This document shows, piece after piece, positions 1 through 8,374 of a stretch of DNA of 64,000 nucleotides. The position numbers and the translations under genes were made by a program. The stretch is from contig NZ_FOEE01000012.1 of the NCBI RefSeq assembly GCF_900110555.1, positions 62,001 through 126,000 of the forward strand, read 5' to 3'. The notes under the pieces are model-generated. The model had not been told where the DNA came from. It searched no databases and saw nothing but the letters and a program-made list of their open reading frames with translations. Each line of letters starts with the position of its first letter. Positions within the stretch are counted from its first letter, which is position 1. Source of the DNA: Trujillonella endophytica. Lineage in GTDB: Bacteria; Actinomycetota; Actinomycetes; Mycobacteriales; Geodermatophilaceae.

Positions 1-590
1 GCCGTCCGGTAGGAATCGAGGTACACCCGGTCGGCCGTGGCCACCACCTCTGTCGGCCAGAGGGCCCGGTAGGTGGGGCGGTAGGAGATCCAGTCATCGT
101 CGGGGATCTCGATCTCGTCTCGCCCGTCCTCGTCGCTGGGCGCGGCGGCCGGTGCGGGAGCGCGCAGTTCGACAGGGAGGTCGGTGAAGCGACGGTTCCT
201 GCCGCCGAGTTGCTCGATCGTCGGTGCGTGAACGGCCGTCTCGCCGTACCCGCTGATCAGGTGAAGGTTCGCACCGATCCGCTGGGCGAAGTCGAGGCTT
301 TCGTGGATGCCGTTGAGGTCCATGTCCTGGACTTCGCCGAAGTACACGTCGGTAATGCCTCGGGCCAATGACCATGCGCTGGCGGCATTGAGCAGCGTGT
401 TGGAACCCTGCGCCTTGCTGTAGAGGTCACGGGTCGCCCCGAGGCTGCGCAAGACGTCGGCAGCGAGGGAGTGGATCGACTTCGAGTTCGGGCGTGCGAT
501 GGCACGGATCGCCAGGGGAAGGTTGACGGCATCAACGAGGCCATCCAAGTCCTTGCCCCGCGGGGCTTCGTAGTGGAACAGCCCGGTCAT
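1..590 (-). CDS. Unrecognised fourth gene of the Tn7-like operon (partial, C-terminus outside window)
   Basis: The open frame starts with an ATG at 590 and runs off the left edge, giving about 196 residues. Its ATG overlaps the stop of the upstream ATPase gene as ATGA, so it is translationally coupled to it. In Tn7 and Tn5053-type elements this slot holds the target selector (TnsD/TniQ), but I see no TniQ zinc-binding Cys/His pattern here. The visible part has an N-terminal half rich in short helices, a segment reading VYFGEVQDMDLNGIHE, and an acidic, proline-rich stretch around residues 150-175. I do not recognise the family. Inference from position only: an accessory or target-choice factor for transposition. 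The missing C-terminus could change this. Confidence 0.7.
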   Translation of the reverse strand, partial: MTGLFHYEAPRGKDLDGLVDAVNLPLAIRAIARPNSKSIHSLAADVLRSLGATRDLYSKAQGSNTLLNAASAWSLARGITDVYFGEVQDMDLNGIHESLDFAQRIGANLHLISGYGETAVHAPTIEQLGGRNRRFTDLPVELRAPAPAAAPSDEDGRDEIEIPDDDWISYRPTYRALWPTEVVATADRVYLDSYRT

Positions 591-1387
591 GCGGCGACCT
601 GCTCATCGATGGAGACGATGGCATCGTCGAAATCCGTCTGCGTCGCTTCGGTGACGTCCCAGTCCTGCAGCGTTTCGAGGAGGTCGATCCAGCGGCGCAA
701 GTTGCCGCGGGCGAACTTGTCGTCCGCGTAGCGGATGACGTCGTCGGACACCCCGGCCAGCCGGTCGTCGAGCGCGCGGACGGTGTCGAACAGGTCTTGT
801 CCGTCGAGTTCATGAAAAGTGCGCCGGAGCCGGATTCGGGAGTCAAGCGGAGTGTTCTCCCGAACTGTTGCCATCGCGCCGTAGCCGACGAGGAGGAGCG
901 GAAAGCGCGGACGGGTGATGTCGTGGATGTACCGGGCCTCGGTCAGCCCCTTAATCCGTACGTTCTGCACCTCATCGAGGATCAGCAGGCCCCGCCATTC
1001 ACCGAGCGCGGTAGCGAGTTCCGCTTCCATCTCAGTCTTGTTGTCGCCGGACGGGTTGTGCCCGGTGACGGCCGTGATGCTGATCCGGAGGATGTCGAGT
1101 GGCGCCGGATTCTCCGGCATGACGGCGATGGCACTGGGGCGGTCGCACTTCTCCGCGGCCCACTGCGCGAACGTCGTCTTGCCAGTGCCGGGCGGCCCGT
1201 CGATCAGCCCGATTTTGTTCCTGCCGAGCAAGCCTGTCATCGCAGTCGCGGCAGACCGGAAACTGGGCGTGTGCACAAGTGGGTGATCAAGTTCAAGGCG
1301 AGGTGGCAAGACCAGTGCGGACATGTCCGGCCGCTGCTTACGGTCCCGCGTCGACCTACGACCCAGGTCACTCAGTTCAGTCGTCAT
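587..1387 (-). CDS. tnsC: TnsC/TniB-like AAA ATPase of a Tn7-like transposon
   Basis: A 266-residue AAA+ ATPase. Walker A is GPPGTGKT at residues 64-71 and Walker B is LLILDE ending at Asp138-Glu139. In Tn7-family transposition such proteins link the target selector to the transposase and license insertion. The ATG at 1387 (MTTELSD) lies 11 bp inside the end of the transposase gene, and the stop overlaps the next gene as ATGA. A TTG at 1399 would add four residues but is less likely. At 266 residues it is short, closer to TniB/IstB-like adaptors than to the roughly 550-residue Tn7 TnsC. The AAA identity is clear; the transposition role rests on the transposase next door. Confidence 0.88.
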   Translation of the reverse strand: MTTELSDLGRRSTRDRKQRPDMSALVLPPRLELDHPLVHTPSFRSAATAMTGLLGRNKIGLIDGPPGTGKTTFAQWAAEKCDRPSAIAVMPENPAPLDILRISITAVTGHNPSGDNKTEMEAELATALGEWRGLLILDEVQNVRIKGLTEARYIHDITRPRFPLLLVGYGAMATVRENTPLDSRIRLRRTFHELDGQDLFDTVRALDDRLAGVSDDVIRYADDKFARGNLRRWIDLLETLQDWDVTEATQTDFDDAIVSIDEQVAA

Positions 1388-3110
1388 TGATGCCACCAAA
1401 GTTCGAGCCAGGGCGCTTGCTGATGCGCTCCTTGGCGTGCTGGATCTTCTTTATGCGGCGCTTCTCCTCCGCCTTCGTCCGGGAGGGGGCCACCTGGCGC
1501 TTGAGTCGCTGCGGCGTCGTCGGATCGACTCGGTCGATCTCCACTGCTTCCGCGGGTTCCCCGTTTTGCTCTAGGCGCGGTTCAGTGCGGTCGCGACGGA
1601 AATCGAGAGCGGTGACGTTGGAGACAGCGTCGTCGACCGCCGCCTGCTGCTCGGTCGTCATGTCACCGTCGTAGGCGGCCTCGTCGCCGGTCGCGTGCTG
1701 GTGACGCCGGTCCTGAACGGCGGCGGCGTTGATCCGCTTGAGCAGGTCGAGGTCGCGCTCCCGGTTGCGCAGGATCGCCTGGCGCTGCGTCTCAGTCAGC
1801 AGCCTGCGGTCAAAGGCGCGGCAGATCCATGTGTCACCGTCGAAGACCTCGATGAACCGGGTCTCCCGGCTCAAGTAGCGGACGGTGACCTTGGCGCCCG
1901 TCTCCCGGTAGGCGTTCAACTCCGGGGCGAGGTAGTCGACGCCACGGAACCGGATGCCTTCACCGTTAATCGCCCGGTCGAAGGACGCGCGCATCATCAT
2001 CGCCCGCACCGTCTCCTCCGCGATCGGAGTCACCTCAGTGGGGTCGTCCCGCCACGCGACCAACGGGGGCTGGTCACCCAACCGCACCAGTCGGGTGGTG
2101 ACGTTCTGGGTCTCCAACCACTGGTCAAGGTGCTTCTGCAGCGACTCCATCGTCAGCACCATGTCCGGGTCGATCTCATCTGGAGTAGACGGGCAGAGAA
2201 GCGGTTGCCCGTCGTCGCCGTTACCGCCCTTGGTGTAGGCGGGCAGCGCAGCCAACAGTTGCTTGTTCAGGCCGCTGAAGGTGGACTCCGCCGGTCCGTT
2301 CTGATGCTTGTAGAACGCCTTGGTCGGGGCGATGACGACGCCGAGCATGACCGCGCCGCGGGTCACCGCCTCGGCGAAGTGCTCCCTGGCGTTGTCCAGC
2401 ACCAGTTGCACGGGCAGCCCGCCGACCGGGATGGTCTCGCCGTCGATGACGTATTCGCGTGTAGTGGCTGCGGTGGCGAGCAAGTCGCACATCGCGTCCT
2501 CATTCGGGCGGCCCGCGTACGCCACTGCGGCGAGCCGCATGGAGGTGGCGTTGTCCCGGACGATGCCGATCCAGGGGCGCACGACCTGGGCGCGCGAAAG
2601 GCTCACCCAGACGTCGGCCTGGGTCCAGTCCAGGTGCCAGGTGTGGTTGCGGTGCGGAGCCGTCATCGACAGGTACACCTGGTGCCGCCCCATCGCGTCC
2701 CAGCCGTGCAGGATGCCTTCGCGGATGCTCGGCGGCAGGTTCTTGAAGGCCCGGGCAAACGTCGGATACGACACCCGACCTGGGGAGTGCTCTTCCGGCC
2801 ACAGGAGGGCGTGAGCCGCCTTCAAGTTCAGCACAGACCTGACGGCCGTCAGATGATCCTCATCGATCTCGAACGGGTTGCCCTTGCGATGCGGCCCCGC
2901 CTCGTCTGTCGATGGCGTCTTCGGGATGCTCGCTGAGGCGGGCTCGGCGGCTCGCGCCTGGTAGTCAGCGATCCAGCGGCGCAGGCTCCGCGGCGCGATC
3001 CCGGCGTGCGAGGCGATCTGCTCGACGGCGAAGTTCGGCAGCACTCCGCCGTAGGTCGACTGATACGCCAGCGCAGCGCGCACGACCGCGTCCTTCTCGG
3101 TGTGGGTCAT
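1377..3110 (-). CDS. tnsB: TnsB/TniA-like DDE transposase (Mu/retroviral integrase fold)
   Basis: A 577-residue transposase. An N-terminal helix-turn-helix lies near residues 28-50. The catalytic core shows Asp161 (in HLDWTQ), Asp239 (in LVLDNA) and Glu275 (in NGPAEST), an exact D-D-35-E arrangement. The region after about residue 400 should be the Mu C-terminal beta-barrel and the ATPase-interacting tail. It would bind the element's ends and join 3' ends to target DNA. The start at 3110 (MTHTEKD) is chosen because it overlaps the upstream nuclease stop as ATGA; a longer frame upstream only reads through the nuclease gene. It is the most diagnostic gene of the element, and all catalytic residues are intact. 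Confidence 0.93.
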   Translation of the reverse strand: MTHTEKDAVVRAALAYQSTYGGVLPNFAVEQIASHAGIAPRSLRRWIADYQARAAEPASASIPKTPSTDEAGPHRKGNPFEIDEDHLTAVRSVLNLKAAHALLWPEEHSPGRVSYPTFARAFKNLPPSIREGILHGWDAMGRHQVYLSMTAPHRNHTWHLDWTQADVWVSLSRAQVVRPWIGIVRDNATSMRLAAVAYAGRPNEDAMCDLLATAATTREYVIDGETIPVGGLPVQLVLDNAREHFAEAVTRGAVMLGVVIAPTKAFYKHQNGPAESTFSGLNKQLLAALPAYTKGGNGDDGQPLLCPSTPDEIDPDMVLTMESLQKHLDQWLETQNVTTRLVRLGDQPPLVAWRDDPTEVTPIAEETVRAMMMRASFDRAINGEGIRFRGVDYLAPELNAYRETGAKVTVRYLSRETRFIEVFDGDTWICRAFDRRLLTETQRQAILRNRERDLDLLKRINAAAVQDRRHQHATGDEAAYDGDMTTEQQAAVDDAVSNVTALDFRRDRTEPRLEQNGEPAEAVEIDRVDPTTPQRLKRQVAPSRTKAEEKRRIKKIQHAKERISKRPGSNFGGINDD

Positions 3111-3715
3111 GCCGCGTCCTTCCGCAGGGTCGCGGCAGGGGAGTCGGTGAGCCGGTGAACTTCTCCGTCGGCGCTGATGAAGCGGGCCTCGCCGGGGTTC
3201 CGCAGGGGAAGGAATCGGACTCCGGCGAACCCGGAGTCCCACTTCTGAACGCCGAACTCCCGGTACCGCTGCGGCTGCGCGAGCATCGACGCGTCCACGT
3301 TCAGGCGCACCCACGCGGTCGTCTTCAACTCGTCAATGACGATCCCGAGTCCGGGAATCGACCAGACAAGGTCCACCCGTCCGCCGTCGAACGGGATCTC
3401 GGCGCCGAGGTAGTCGGCGTCCATATCCGGTGCGTACCGGTGCAGGTAGGCGCAAGCAAGGGACGTGATCTGGGCGCGGGCCTTCGCCAGGTTGCCGAAC
3501 ACCCTGGTGTCCCGGGCAGCCGCGTTCACCCACTCGGTTGCCCGCTGCGCGATGGCACCGGGCTGCTCGCCGCGATGCTCAGCGATCGCGGCAGCGCACT
3601 GGTGGACCAGCGAGCCGATCGCCACGTGCCAGTCGCTCATCCCCGGCCGCACCTCGCGAGGGGCCCTCAAAGAGGTTCCGTGCAGGCGCGCTGCAGTCAC
3701 GTGCCGGGCGGTCAT
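3107..3715 (-). CDS. PD-(D/E)XK nuclease in the TnsA position
   Basis: A 202-residue protein with a PD-(D/E)XK core: Glu106, Asp115 (in GGRVDLVW) and Glu129-x-Lys131 (in IDELKT). In Tn7, TnsA cuts the 5' ends so that the element moves by cut-and-paste. This protein sits where tnsA should be and is coupled to the transposase by ATGA. It lacks the H-x-PDF stretch I associate with actinobacterial TnsA-like subunits and looks more like a Cas4/RecB-type nuclease domain. Nuclease fold is a confident call; TnsA function is inferred from position. The start at 3715 overlaps the preceding small ORF's stop (ATGA); Met26 is an alternative. Confidence 0.75.
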   Translation of the reverse strand: MTARHVTAARLHGTSLRAPREVRPGMSDWHVAIGSLVHQCAAAIAEHRGEQPGAIAQRATEWVNAAARDTRVFGNLAKARAQITSLACAYLHRYAPDMDADYLGAEIPFDGGRVDLVWSIPGLGIVIDELKTTAWVRLNVDASMLAQPQRYREFGVQKWDSGFAGVRFLPLRNPGEARFISADGEVHRLTDSPAATLRKDAA

Positions 3716-3849
3716 GCCCGGGCTCCCAGCGCGATGGACGGTCCGACCTTCGTGGACTGCGCATGGCAGCGCACACGCTGGGTGGCTGTGCCGGTCACCG
3801 GCAGCCGCAGCGCGGTAAAGGTTGCGTTGGTGTTCCTATGGGTGGTCAT
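3712..3849 (-). CDS. Small ORF heading the transposition operon
   Basis: A 45-residue frame (MTTHRNTNATF...) preceded by a good ribosome-binding site (GGAG five bases upstream) whose TGA overlaps the nuclease ATG as ATGA. The same tight coupling recurs through the whole operon, which is the main reason to believe it is translated. It is basic and Thr-rich, with a single Cys and no recognised domain. The frame stays open upstream to an ATG at 4173, but that version would run through a palindrome that looks like an operator, so the short start is preferred. It may be a small cofactor or simply a leader that feeds ribosomes to the nuclease gene. Confidence 0.5.
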   Translation of the reverse strand: MTTHRNTNATFTALRLPVTGTATQRVRCHAQSTKVGPSIALGARA

Positions 3850-3881
3850 GGGCGCTCCGCTCAGATTGACGGTTGGGCGCC

Positions 3882-3900
3882 CCTGACCTGACTGGTCAGG
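3882..3900. promoter_or_regulatory. Palindromic operator candidate upstream of the transposition operon
   Basis: CCTGACC-TGACT-GGTCAGG is a perfect 7-bp inverted repeat with a 5-bp centre, 33 bp upstream of the first ATG of the minus-strand operon (3849). Position and symmetry suggest a binding site for a repressor or for an element protein. No regulator gene is visible beside it. Confidence 0.45.
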
Positions 3901-4302
3901 CAAATAGGAAGGCGTCAGGGCAGGGGTATGAGCCCGCCCATGCGAATGCGAAACCAACGCAGGAAACCTGTCGATCGCATCGCCTTGCCTCCCTTCGCTG
4001 TCAATATGGTCCGCACACTGAGAGGCACGGTAAGAATCCGAAGCGAGGTCTGCAATCTCCGGACAGGCGGATGTGCCCCGGAGGAGGTAGACCCCCGACA
4101 CTCCTCCGTCGCCGGAGGCGCAACCCGGCCCCGGTTGGGTGCTCCGGTCGCCCACTGTGAACTGATTCGCCATCGTGGTGCTCCTGCGTCGTCGAAAGGC
4201 CAGCGAGATTGCTGACGGCCCACAGGAAATCGTCCGAATCGGACACGTGGAGGTGAAAGTGCCGCCGGGTGCCGGTGCGCCGCCAGACTGCCTCTGACCG
4301 CG

Positions 4303-4479
4303 CGGCATTCGATGGCACTCATATCGCTGTGATCGCGGGCTCGGTCGGGAACGGTCGACCAGTCGCGATTCACGAAGCGGCAGGCCCAGTGGCCATTTCG
4401 GGGGAGTGGGGCTGCAGACCGACCAGCAACCGGCCGAAGTGGCACGTGACGGCACTCGCATGGCACTTCGTGGCACTCG
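4303..4479. repeat. Clustered GGCAC direct repeats, possible transposase-binding end
   Basis: The stretch 3850-4517 has no convincing gene. It contains repeats of the form TGGCAC-N5-GGCACTCG at 4440-4458 and 4461-4479 (start to start 21 bp, 15 of 19 bases identical). A weaker relative lies at 4303-4320. Within the pair, GGCAC recurs at 4441, 4451, 4462 and 4472, close to helical phasing. A variant GTGCCACTCGAC follows near 4536. Tn7-like ends carry several roughly 20-bp TnsB sites next to tnsA, so this may be the element's tnsA-proximal end. An operator array for the neighbouring genes is the alternative. No exact terminus or target duplication could be fixed. Confidence 0.4.
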
Positions 4480-4517
4480 ACAAGGCCGAACGGAAACGAC
4501 GAAGGGACCGCGCGGTG

Positions 4518-5087
4518 ATGATCAGACAGGCCGGTGTGCCACTCGACGACTCGATACCGCTCGACTCGCGGCCCCCACAGGACGAGCCGTCCTTTTCGCT
4601 AGAGGAGATTGGGCGCCGCACCGTCCTCGCTCGCGTCGCCGCCGACGGCACTCGCTGGTGCCGGTGCTGTGACAGCACGGCAGCCCCCGGCCCGACCTCC
4701 GCCTACTGCCCGGGACACGTCCGACAGCGCAACCCACTGCTGAAGCGGCTCCGCCGACAGGCCGAGCGCGAAGCCGCTGAGGCAGCCCGCGCCGCAGCAG
4801 CAGCGGCAGCACCGATTACCCCGGTCGTCCCGCACGGCATGGTGCTCGTTTCCCGAGAGGCGCTACGGCAGATCGGTGTCCGAGCCGCTGCGATGGCCAC
4901 CCACATCGCCCGCGCCTCCCGCCACTACCACGCCCTTCAGCAGGAAGGCCGCGATCCCGTGTGGCTGGACAACCTCATGTGGAGCGCCAAGGAACTCGAC
5001 GCCGCCATCGCCAGCGGAATCCTCAACGGAGACGTTCTTCCACCCCACAACGCCAGGCCCCAGCAGGCGACCGGCCGCAGCGCCTAG
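4518..5087 (+). CDS. Hypothetical protein with a Cys-rich putative zinc motif
   Basis: About 189 residues from the ATG at 4518 (MIRQAGVPLDD). A longer in-frame start at 4269 would place the GGCAC repeats inside the gene and is less attractive. The N-terminal third holds a C-x-C-C...C-x2-H cluster (WCRCCDS...AYCPGH), a plausible single zinc site. An Arg/Ala-rich helix (RRQAEREAAEAARAAAAAAA), probably a coiled coil, follows, then a helical C-terminal domain (WLDNLMWSAKELDAAI). I recognise no family. It lies between the transposition operon and the restriction genes, on the strand of the latter, and resembles small proteins common in actinobacterial mobile elements. The 285 bases after it, up to hsdM, hold no gene that I can see. 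Confidence 0.55.
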   Translation: MIRQAGVPLDDSIPLDSRPPQDEPSFSLEEIGRRTVLARVAADGTRWCRCCDSTAAPGPTSAYCPGHVRQRNPLLKRLRRQAEREAAEAARAAAAAAAPITPVVPHGMVLVSREALRQIGVRAAAMATHIARASRHYHALQQEGRDPVWLDNLMWSAKELDAAIASGILNGDVLPPHNARPQQATGRSA

Positions 5088-5372
5088 TTCATCCGGCGCC
5101 TCACGCCGTGTCAGTGCCTCGTCGTACCGTCCAGCCGGTCGCAGCCGGATGACCGACGGCTGCGGCAGCGGTCCCAGCGCGCATCGATCGCTCTGGAACC
5201 CGGGGGGCTCGGGCTGCATGACAGGCGGCCCGAGCCTTCCCGCACTCGGCCTGACCGCTAAACGGGCCCGCCGCGTCCTCGCCACTGACACCACCTGTCG
5301 GGGAGCGCAGTTACCGTCTCCACGTGCCGATACCAGCACGGTAGGTAACAACGGCAGGGGAGTGGTGGCGGA

Positions 5373-7118
5373 GTGACGCAGGTAGCAGGGTTCGGGGACA
5401 AGGTCGGCTTCATCTGGTCGGTCGCTGACCTGCTTCGGGGCGACTACAAGGCCCACGAGTACGGCCAGGTGATTCTGCCGCTGACCGTCCTACGACGGCT
5501 CGACTGCGTCTTGGAGCCCACCAAGGAAGCGGTGATCAAGCGCGCCGCCGAACTCGAAGGCAAGATCGAGAACCCGGAGCAGTTGCTCCTGCGTGCGGCC
5601 GGGCAGTCGTTCTACAACGTCAGCCCGCTGAACTTCGACCGCCTCCTCGAAGACGCCCCGAACATCGCGGAGAACCTCCGGACCTACATCCGTGGGTTCA
5701 GCACCGGTGCCGTGGAGGTCCTCGACAAGTACGGGTTCGACAACCACATCACCCGCCTCGACAACGCCGGACTGCTCTTGCACGTGATCAGCCGGTTCGC
5801 CGAAATCGACCTCCACCCAGACGCCGTTCCGAACGAGGCGATGGGCTACATCTTCGAAGAACTGCTCCGCAAGTTCTCCGAGATGAGCAACGAAACCGCT
5901 GGTGAGCACTTCACCCCGCGCGAAGTCATCCGGCTCATGGTCAACATCCTCTTCAGCGAGGACGACCAGGCGTTGCGCGGCAGTGCGCCGGTGCGGACGA
6001 TGTTCGACTGCGCTGCCGGAACCGGCGGCATGCTGACCGGGGGACAGGAGCACCTGGCGGAACAGAACGCGAAGGCTCGCCTGGAGGTCTTCGGTCAGGA
6101 ACTCAACCCGGAAACCTGGGCCATCGCCCGCTCCGACCTCATGATCAAGGGCCAGGACCCGACCCGCATCCGGCTCGGCAACAGCCTCTCCGACGACCAG
6201 TTCATCGGCCAGCGTTTCGACTACATGCTCGCGAACCCGCCCTTCGGCGTGGACTGGAAGCGCTCTGAGAAGCAACTGAAGGCCGAGCGTGATCAGTTGG
6301 GTGAGCGAGGCCGCTTCGGCGCAGGACTTCCTCGCGTCAGCGACGGCAGCCTCCTGTTCCTCCAGCACCTCATCAGCAAGATGAAGCCCGTCGAGGCAGA
6401 CGGTTCGGGAGGAAGCCGCATCTCCATCGTCTTCTCCGGCAGCCCCCTCTTCTCTGGCGGAGCAGGCAGCGGGGAAAGCGAGATTCGGCGCTGGATCATC
6501 GAGAACGACTGGCTCGAAGCCGTCGTCGCACTTCCGGACCAGTTGTTCTACAACACCGGCATCAACACCTACTTCTGGGTCGTCACCAATCGCAAGGCCG
6601 ATCACCGCAAGGGTAAGGTCGTCCTTCTCGACGCCCGCCAGGACTTTGCCAAGATGCGCAAGAGTCTCGGCGACAAGCGCAAGTACATCACCGATGCGCA
6701 GATCGTCGAACTCACGCGCCTGTACCACACCGCGCTCGACGAAGCGGCTGGCGACGACCGTGTGCGGGTTCTTCCGAATGAGGGGTTCGGCTACCAGCGC
6801 ATTGTCGTCGAGCGGCCGATGACCGATGAGAACGGCCAGCCCATCCGTAACCGTAAGGGCGTCGTCCCGAACCCGGATCTGCGGGACAGCGAGGTCGTCC
6901 CTCTAACCGACACTGTCGACGACTATCTGAAGCGCGAAGTCCTCCCGTACGCTCCTGACGCTTGGGTGGACGAGGCGAAGACGAAGATGGGCTACGAAAT
7001 CCCATTCTCGCGACACTTCTATCGCTACGAGGCTCCGCGGTCGATCTCGCTGATCGCTGATGACGTTGAGCGGGTCGAGGCTGAGATCCAGAAGGTCCTC
7101 GGACAGGTGGCTCGGTGA
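5373..7118 (+). CDS. hsdM: Type I restriction-modification methyltransferase subunit HsdM
   Basis: A 581-residue N6-adenine methyltransferase. An HsdM N-terminal helical domain (residues 1-150) precedes the catalytic domain with S-adenosylmethionine motif I (DCAAGTGG, about residue 211) and motif IV (NPPF, about residue 289). It pairs with HsdS to methylate the recognition sequence and is also needed for restriction by HsdR. The GTG start at 5373 is used; nearby in-frame GTGs are alternatives. The stop overlaps the hsdS GTG (GTGA), the first of several tight junctions in a plus-strand defence operon that includes hsdS, hsdR and a nuclease gene. Full length, with catalytic motifs intact. Confidence 0.95.
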   Translation: MTQVAGFGDKVGFIWSVADLLRGDYKAHEYGQVILPLTVLRRLDCVLEPTKEAVIKRAAELEGKIENPEQLLLRAAGQSFYNVSPLNFDRLLEDAPNIAENLRTYIRGFSTGAVEVLDKYGFDNHITRLDNAGLLLHVISRFAEIDLHPDAVPNEAMGYIFEELLRKFSEMSNETAGEHFTPREVIRLMVNILFSEDDQALRGSAPVRTMFDCAAGTGGMLTGGQEHLAEQNAKARLEVFGQELNPETWAIARSDLMIKGQDPTRIRLGNSLSDDQFIGQRFDYMLANPPFGVDWKRSEKQLKAERDQLGERGRFGAGLPRVSDGSLLFLQHLISKMKPVEADGSGGSRISIVFSGSPLFSGGAGSGESEIRRWIIENDWLEAVVALPDQLFYNTGINTYFWVVTNRKADHRKGKVVLLDARQDFAKMRKSLGDKRKYITDAQIVELTRLYHTALDEAAGDDRVRVLPNEGFGYQRIVVERPMTDENGQPIRNRKGVVPNPDLRDSEVVPLTDTVDDYLKREVLPYAPDAWVDEAKTKMGYEIPFSRHFYRYEAPRSISLIADDVERVEAEIQKVLGQVAR

Positions 7119-8374
7119 TCCGCCTCCGCTACCTGGCCGATGTCAATCCCTCTTGCCCGGCCTTCGAGACTCTAGGAACGGATGAGCAAGTTACCTTCAT
7201 GCCGTTGGAGTCGGTGTGGGCGGATGAACGCCTTGATCTGACGAGGACTCGCAGGAAGTCGGAGACCGCTACCGGCTACGTGCGCTTCCAGGAGGGGGAC
7301 ATTCTTGTCCCCAAGGTGACCCCCACGTTTCAGGCGGGCCGGTCAGCAATCGTCCCTCGCTTGGCAAACGGCGTTGGTGCTGGTTCCACAGAACTTCATG
7401 TCCTGCGCGCCCGGGAGGGGGCTGACGCGCGGTTTATTTGCTACGCAACGCAAACCTCTCGGTTCCTCACGGAAGGGGTCTCGCGGTTCCAAGGCGTCGC
7501 GGGGTTGCAGCGAGTCCCTGAGTTGTTCATTCGCGACTTCTCGGTGCCGGACCATGCTCTCGGCGAGCAGCGACGTATCGCTGACTTTCTCGATCAGCAG
7601 ATCCCCCTCCTTGACCGAGCGGTTGAGTTGCGCATGGAACAGGCTGCCCTGCTTCGTGAACGCCAGCGGGCCGGAGTTGCCCTTCTGCTCAGCGGTACGA
7701 GTACCGCGTCGCAGACGGTCATCCATCCAGTTCTGGGTCCAGTGAATGCGGCGTGGCCGATCCTGCGCCTGAAGCGCACTGTTCAACGCGCTGGCGTTGG
7801 CGTAGTTGTTAACCCGTCCTCGTACTTTGTAGAGGACGGGGGGGTTCCGTTCATCCATGGCGGAAACGTGCGTGAAGGGGCTTTCGACCTGACCAACGTC
7901 AAGCGCATCTCCGCTGAGGATAGCGATGCGTTGCATCGCTCGCGCCTTGCGCCCGGCGATGTCGTCGTCGTTCGCGCTGGCTACCCCGGCAGGGCCGCTG
8001 TGGTGCCGGAGCACCTCAGCGGCAGCAACTGTGCCTCTGTGCTTCTCTTCACCCCCAACGACGCTGTCGAGCCAAAGTGGTTGGAGACTTTCTTCAACAG
8101 TGAACAGGGTCGTTCGCAGGTGCGACTGGTTCAGTACGGCGCGGCGCAGGAACAGATCAATCTCGGCGATGTGGTTGAGTTCGTGCTGCCAGTCCCATCA
8201 CGGGATGAGCAGCGACTGTTCATGCGCGAACTGCAAGAGAAGCAGGACGACTTGGTGCGACTGGACCGGCTCATTAGTGAGTCTGTAACTCTGTTGCGCG
8301 AGCGTAAGCGCGCGCTGATCAGTGCTGCTGTGATGGGTGAGTTCGACGTGACGACGGCAAGGAGTGCGGCCTGA
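7115..8374 (+). CDS. hsdS: Type I restriction-modification specificity subunit HsdS
   Basis: A 419-residue specificity subunit. It has the usual two-fold layout: a target-recognition domain (about 1-150), a helical spacer with the LGEQRRIADFLDQQIPLLD signature (about 150-200), a second recognition domain (about 210-360) and a second helical spacer (DEQRLFMRELQEKQDDL, about 365-410). The two domains read the two halves of a bipartite DNA target. It starts with GTG inside the hsdM stop and its TGA overlaps the hsdR ATG. Base composition is visibly more A/T-rich than in hsdM and hsdR, as expected for a module that is swapped between systems. The target cannot be predicted from sequence. Confidence 0.93.
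   Translation: MIRLRYLADVNPSCPAFETLGTDEQVTFMPLESVWADERLDLTRTRRKSETATGYVRFQEGDILVPKVTPTFQAGRSAIVPRLANGVGAGSTELHVLRAREGADARFICYATQTSRFLTEGVSRFQGVAGLQRVPELFIRDFSVPDHALGEQRRIADFLDQQIPLLDRAVELRMEQAALLRERQRAGVALLLSGTSTASQTVIHPVLGPVNAAWPILRLKRTVQRAGVGVVVNPSSYFVEDGGVPFIHGGNVREGAFDLTNVKRISAEDSDALHRSRLAPGDVVVVRAGYPGRAAVVPEHLSGSNCASVLLFTPNDAVEPKWLETFFNSEQGRSQVRLVQYGAAQEQINLGDVVEFVLPVPSRDEQRLFMRELQEKQDDLVRLDRLISESVTLLRERKRALISAAVMGEFDVTTARSAA

Noticed and set aside
3712-4173. Longer version of the small ORF starting with ATG at 4173
   Set aside because: It would run through the operator-like palindrome, has mixed codon use, and its start lacks a ribosome-binding site, whereas the ATG at 3849 has one.
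5310-5349. GTTACC...GGTAAC inverted pair upstream of hsdM
   Set aside because: Only six matching bases with a long gap, and no controller-protein gene nearby; too weak to call an operator.
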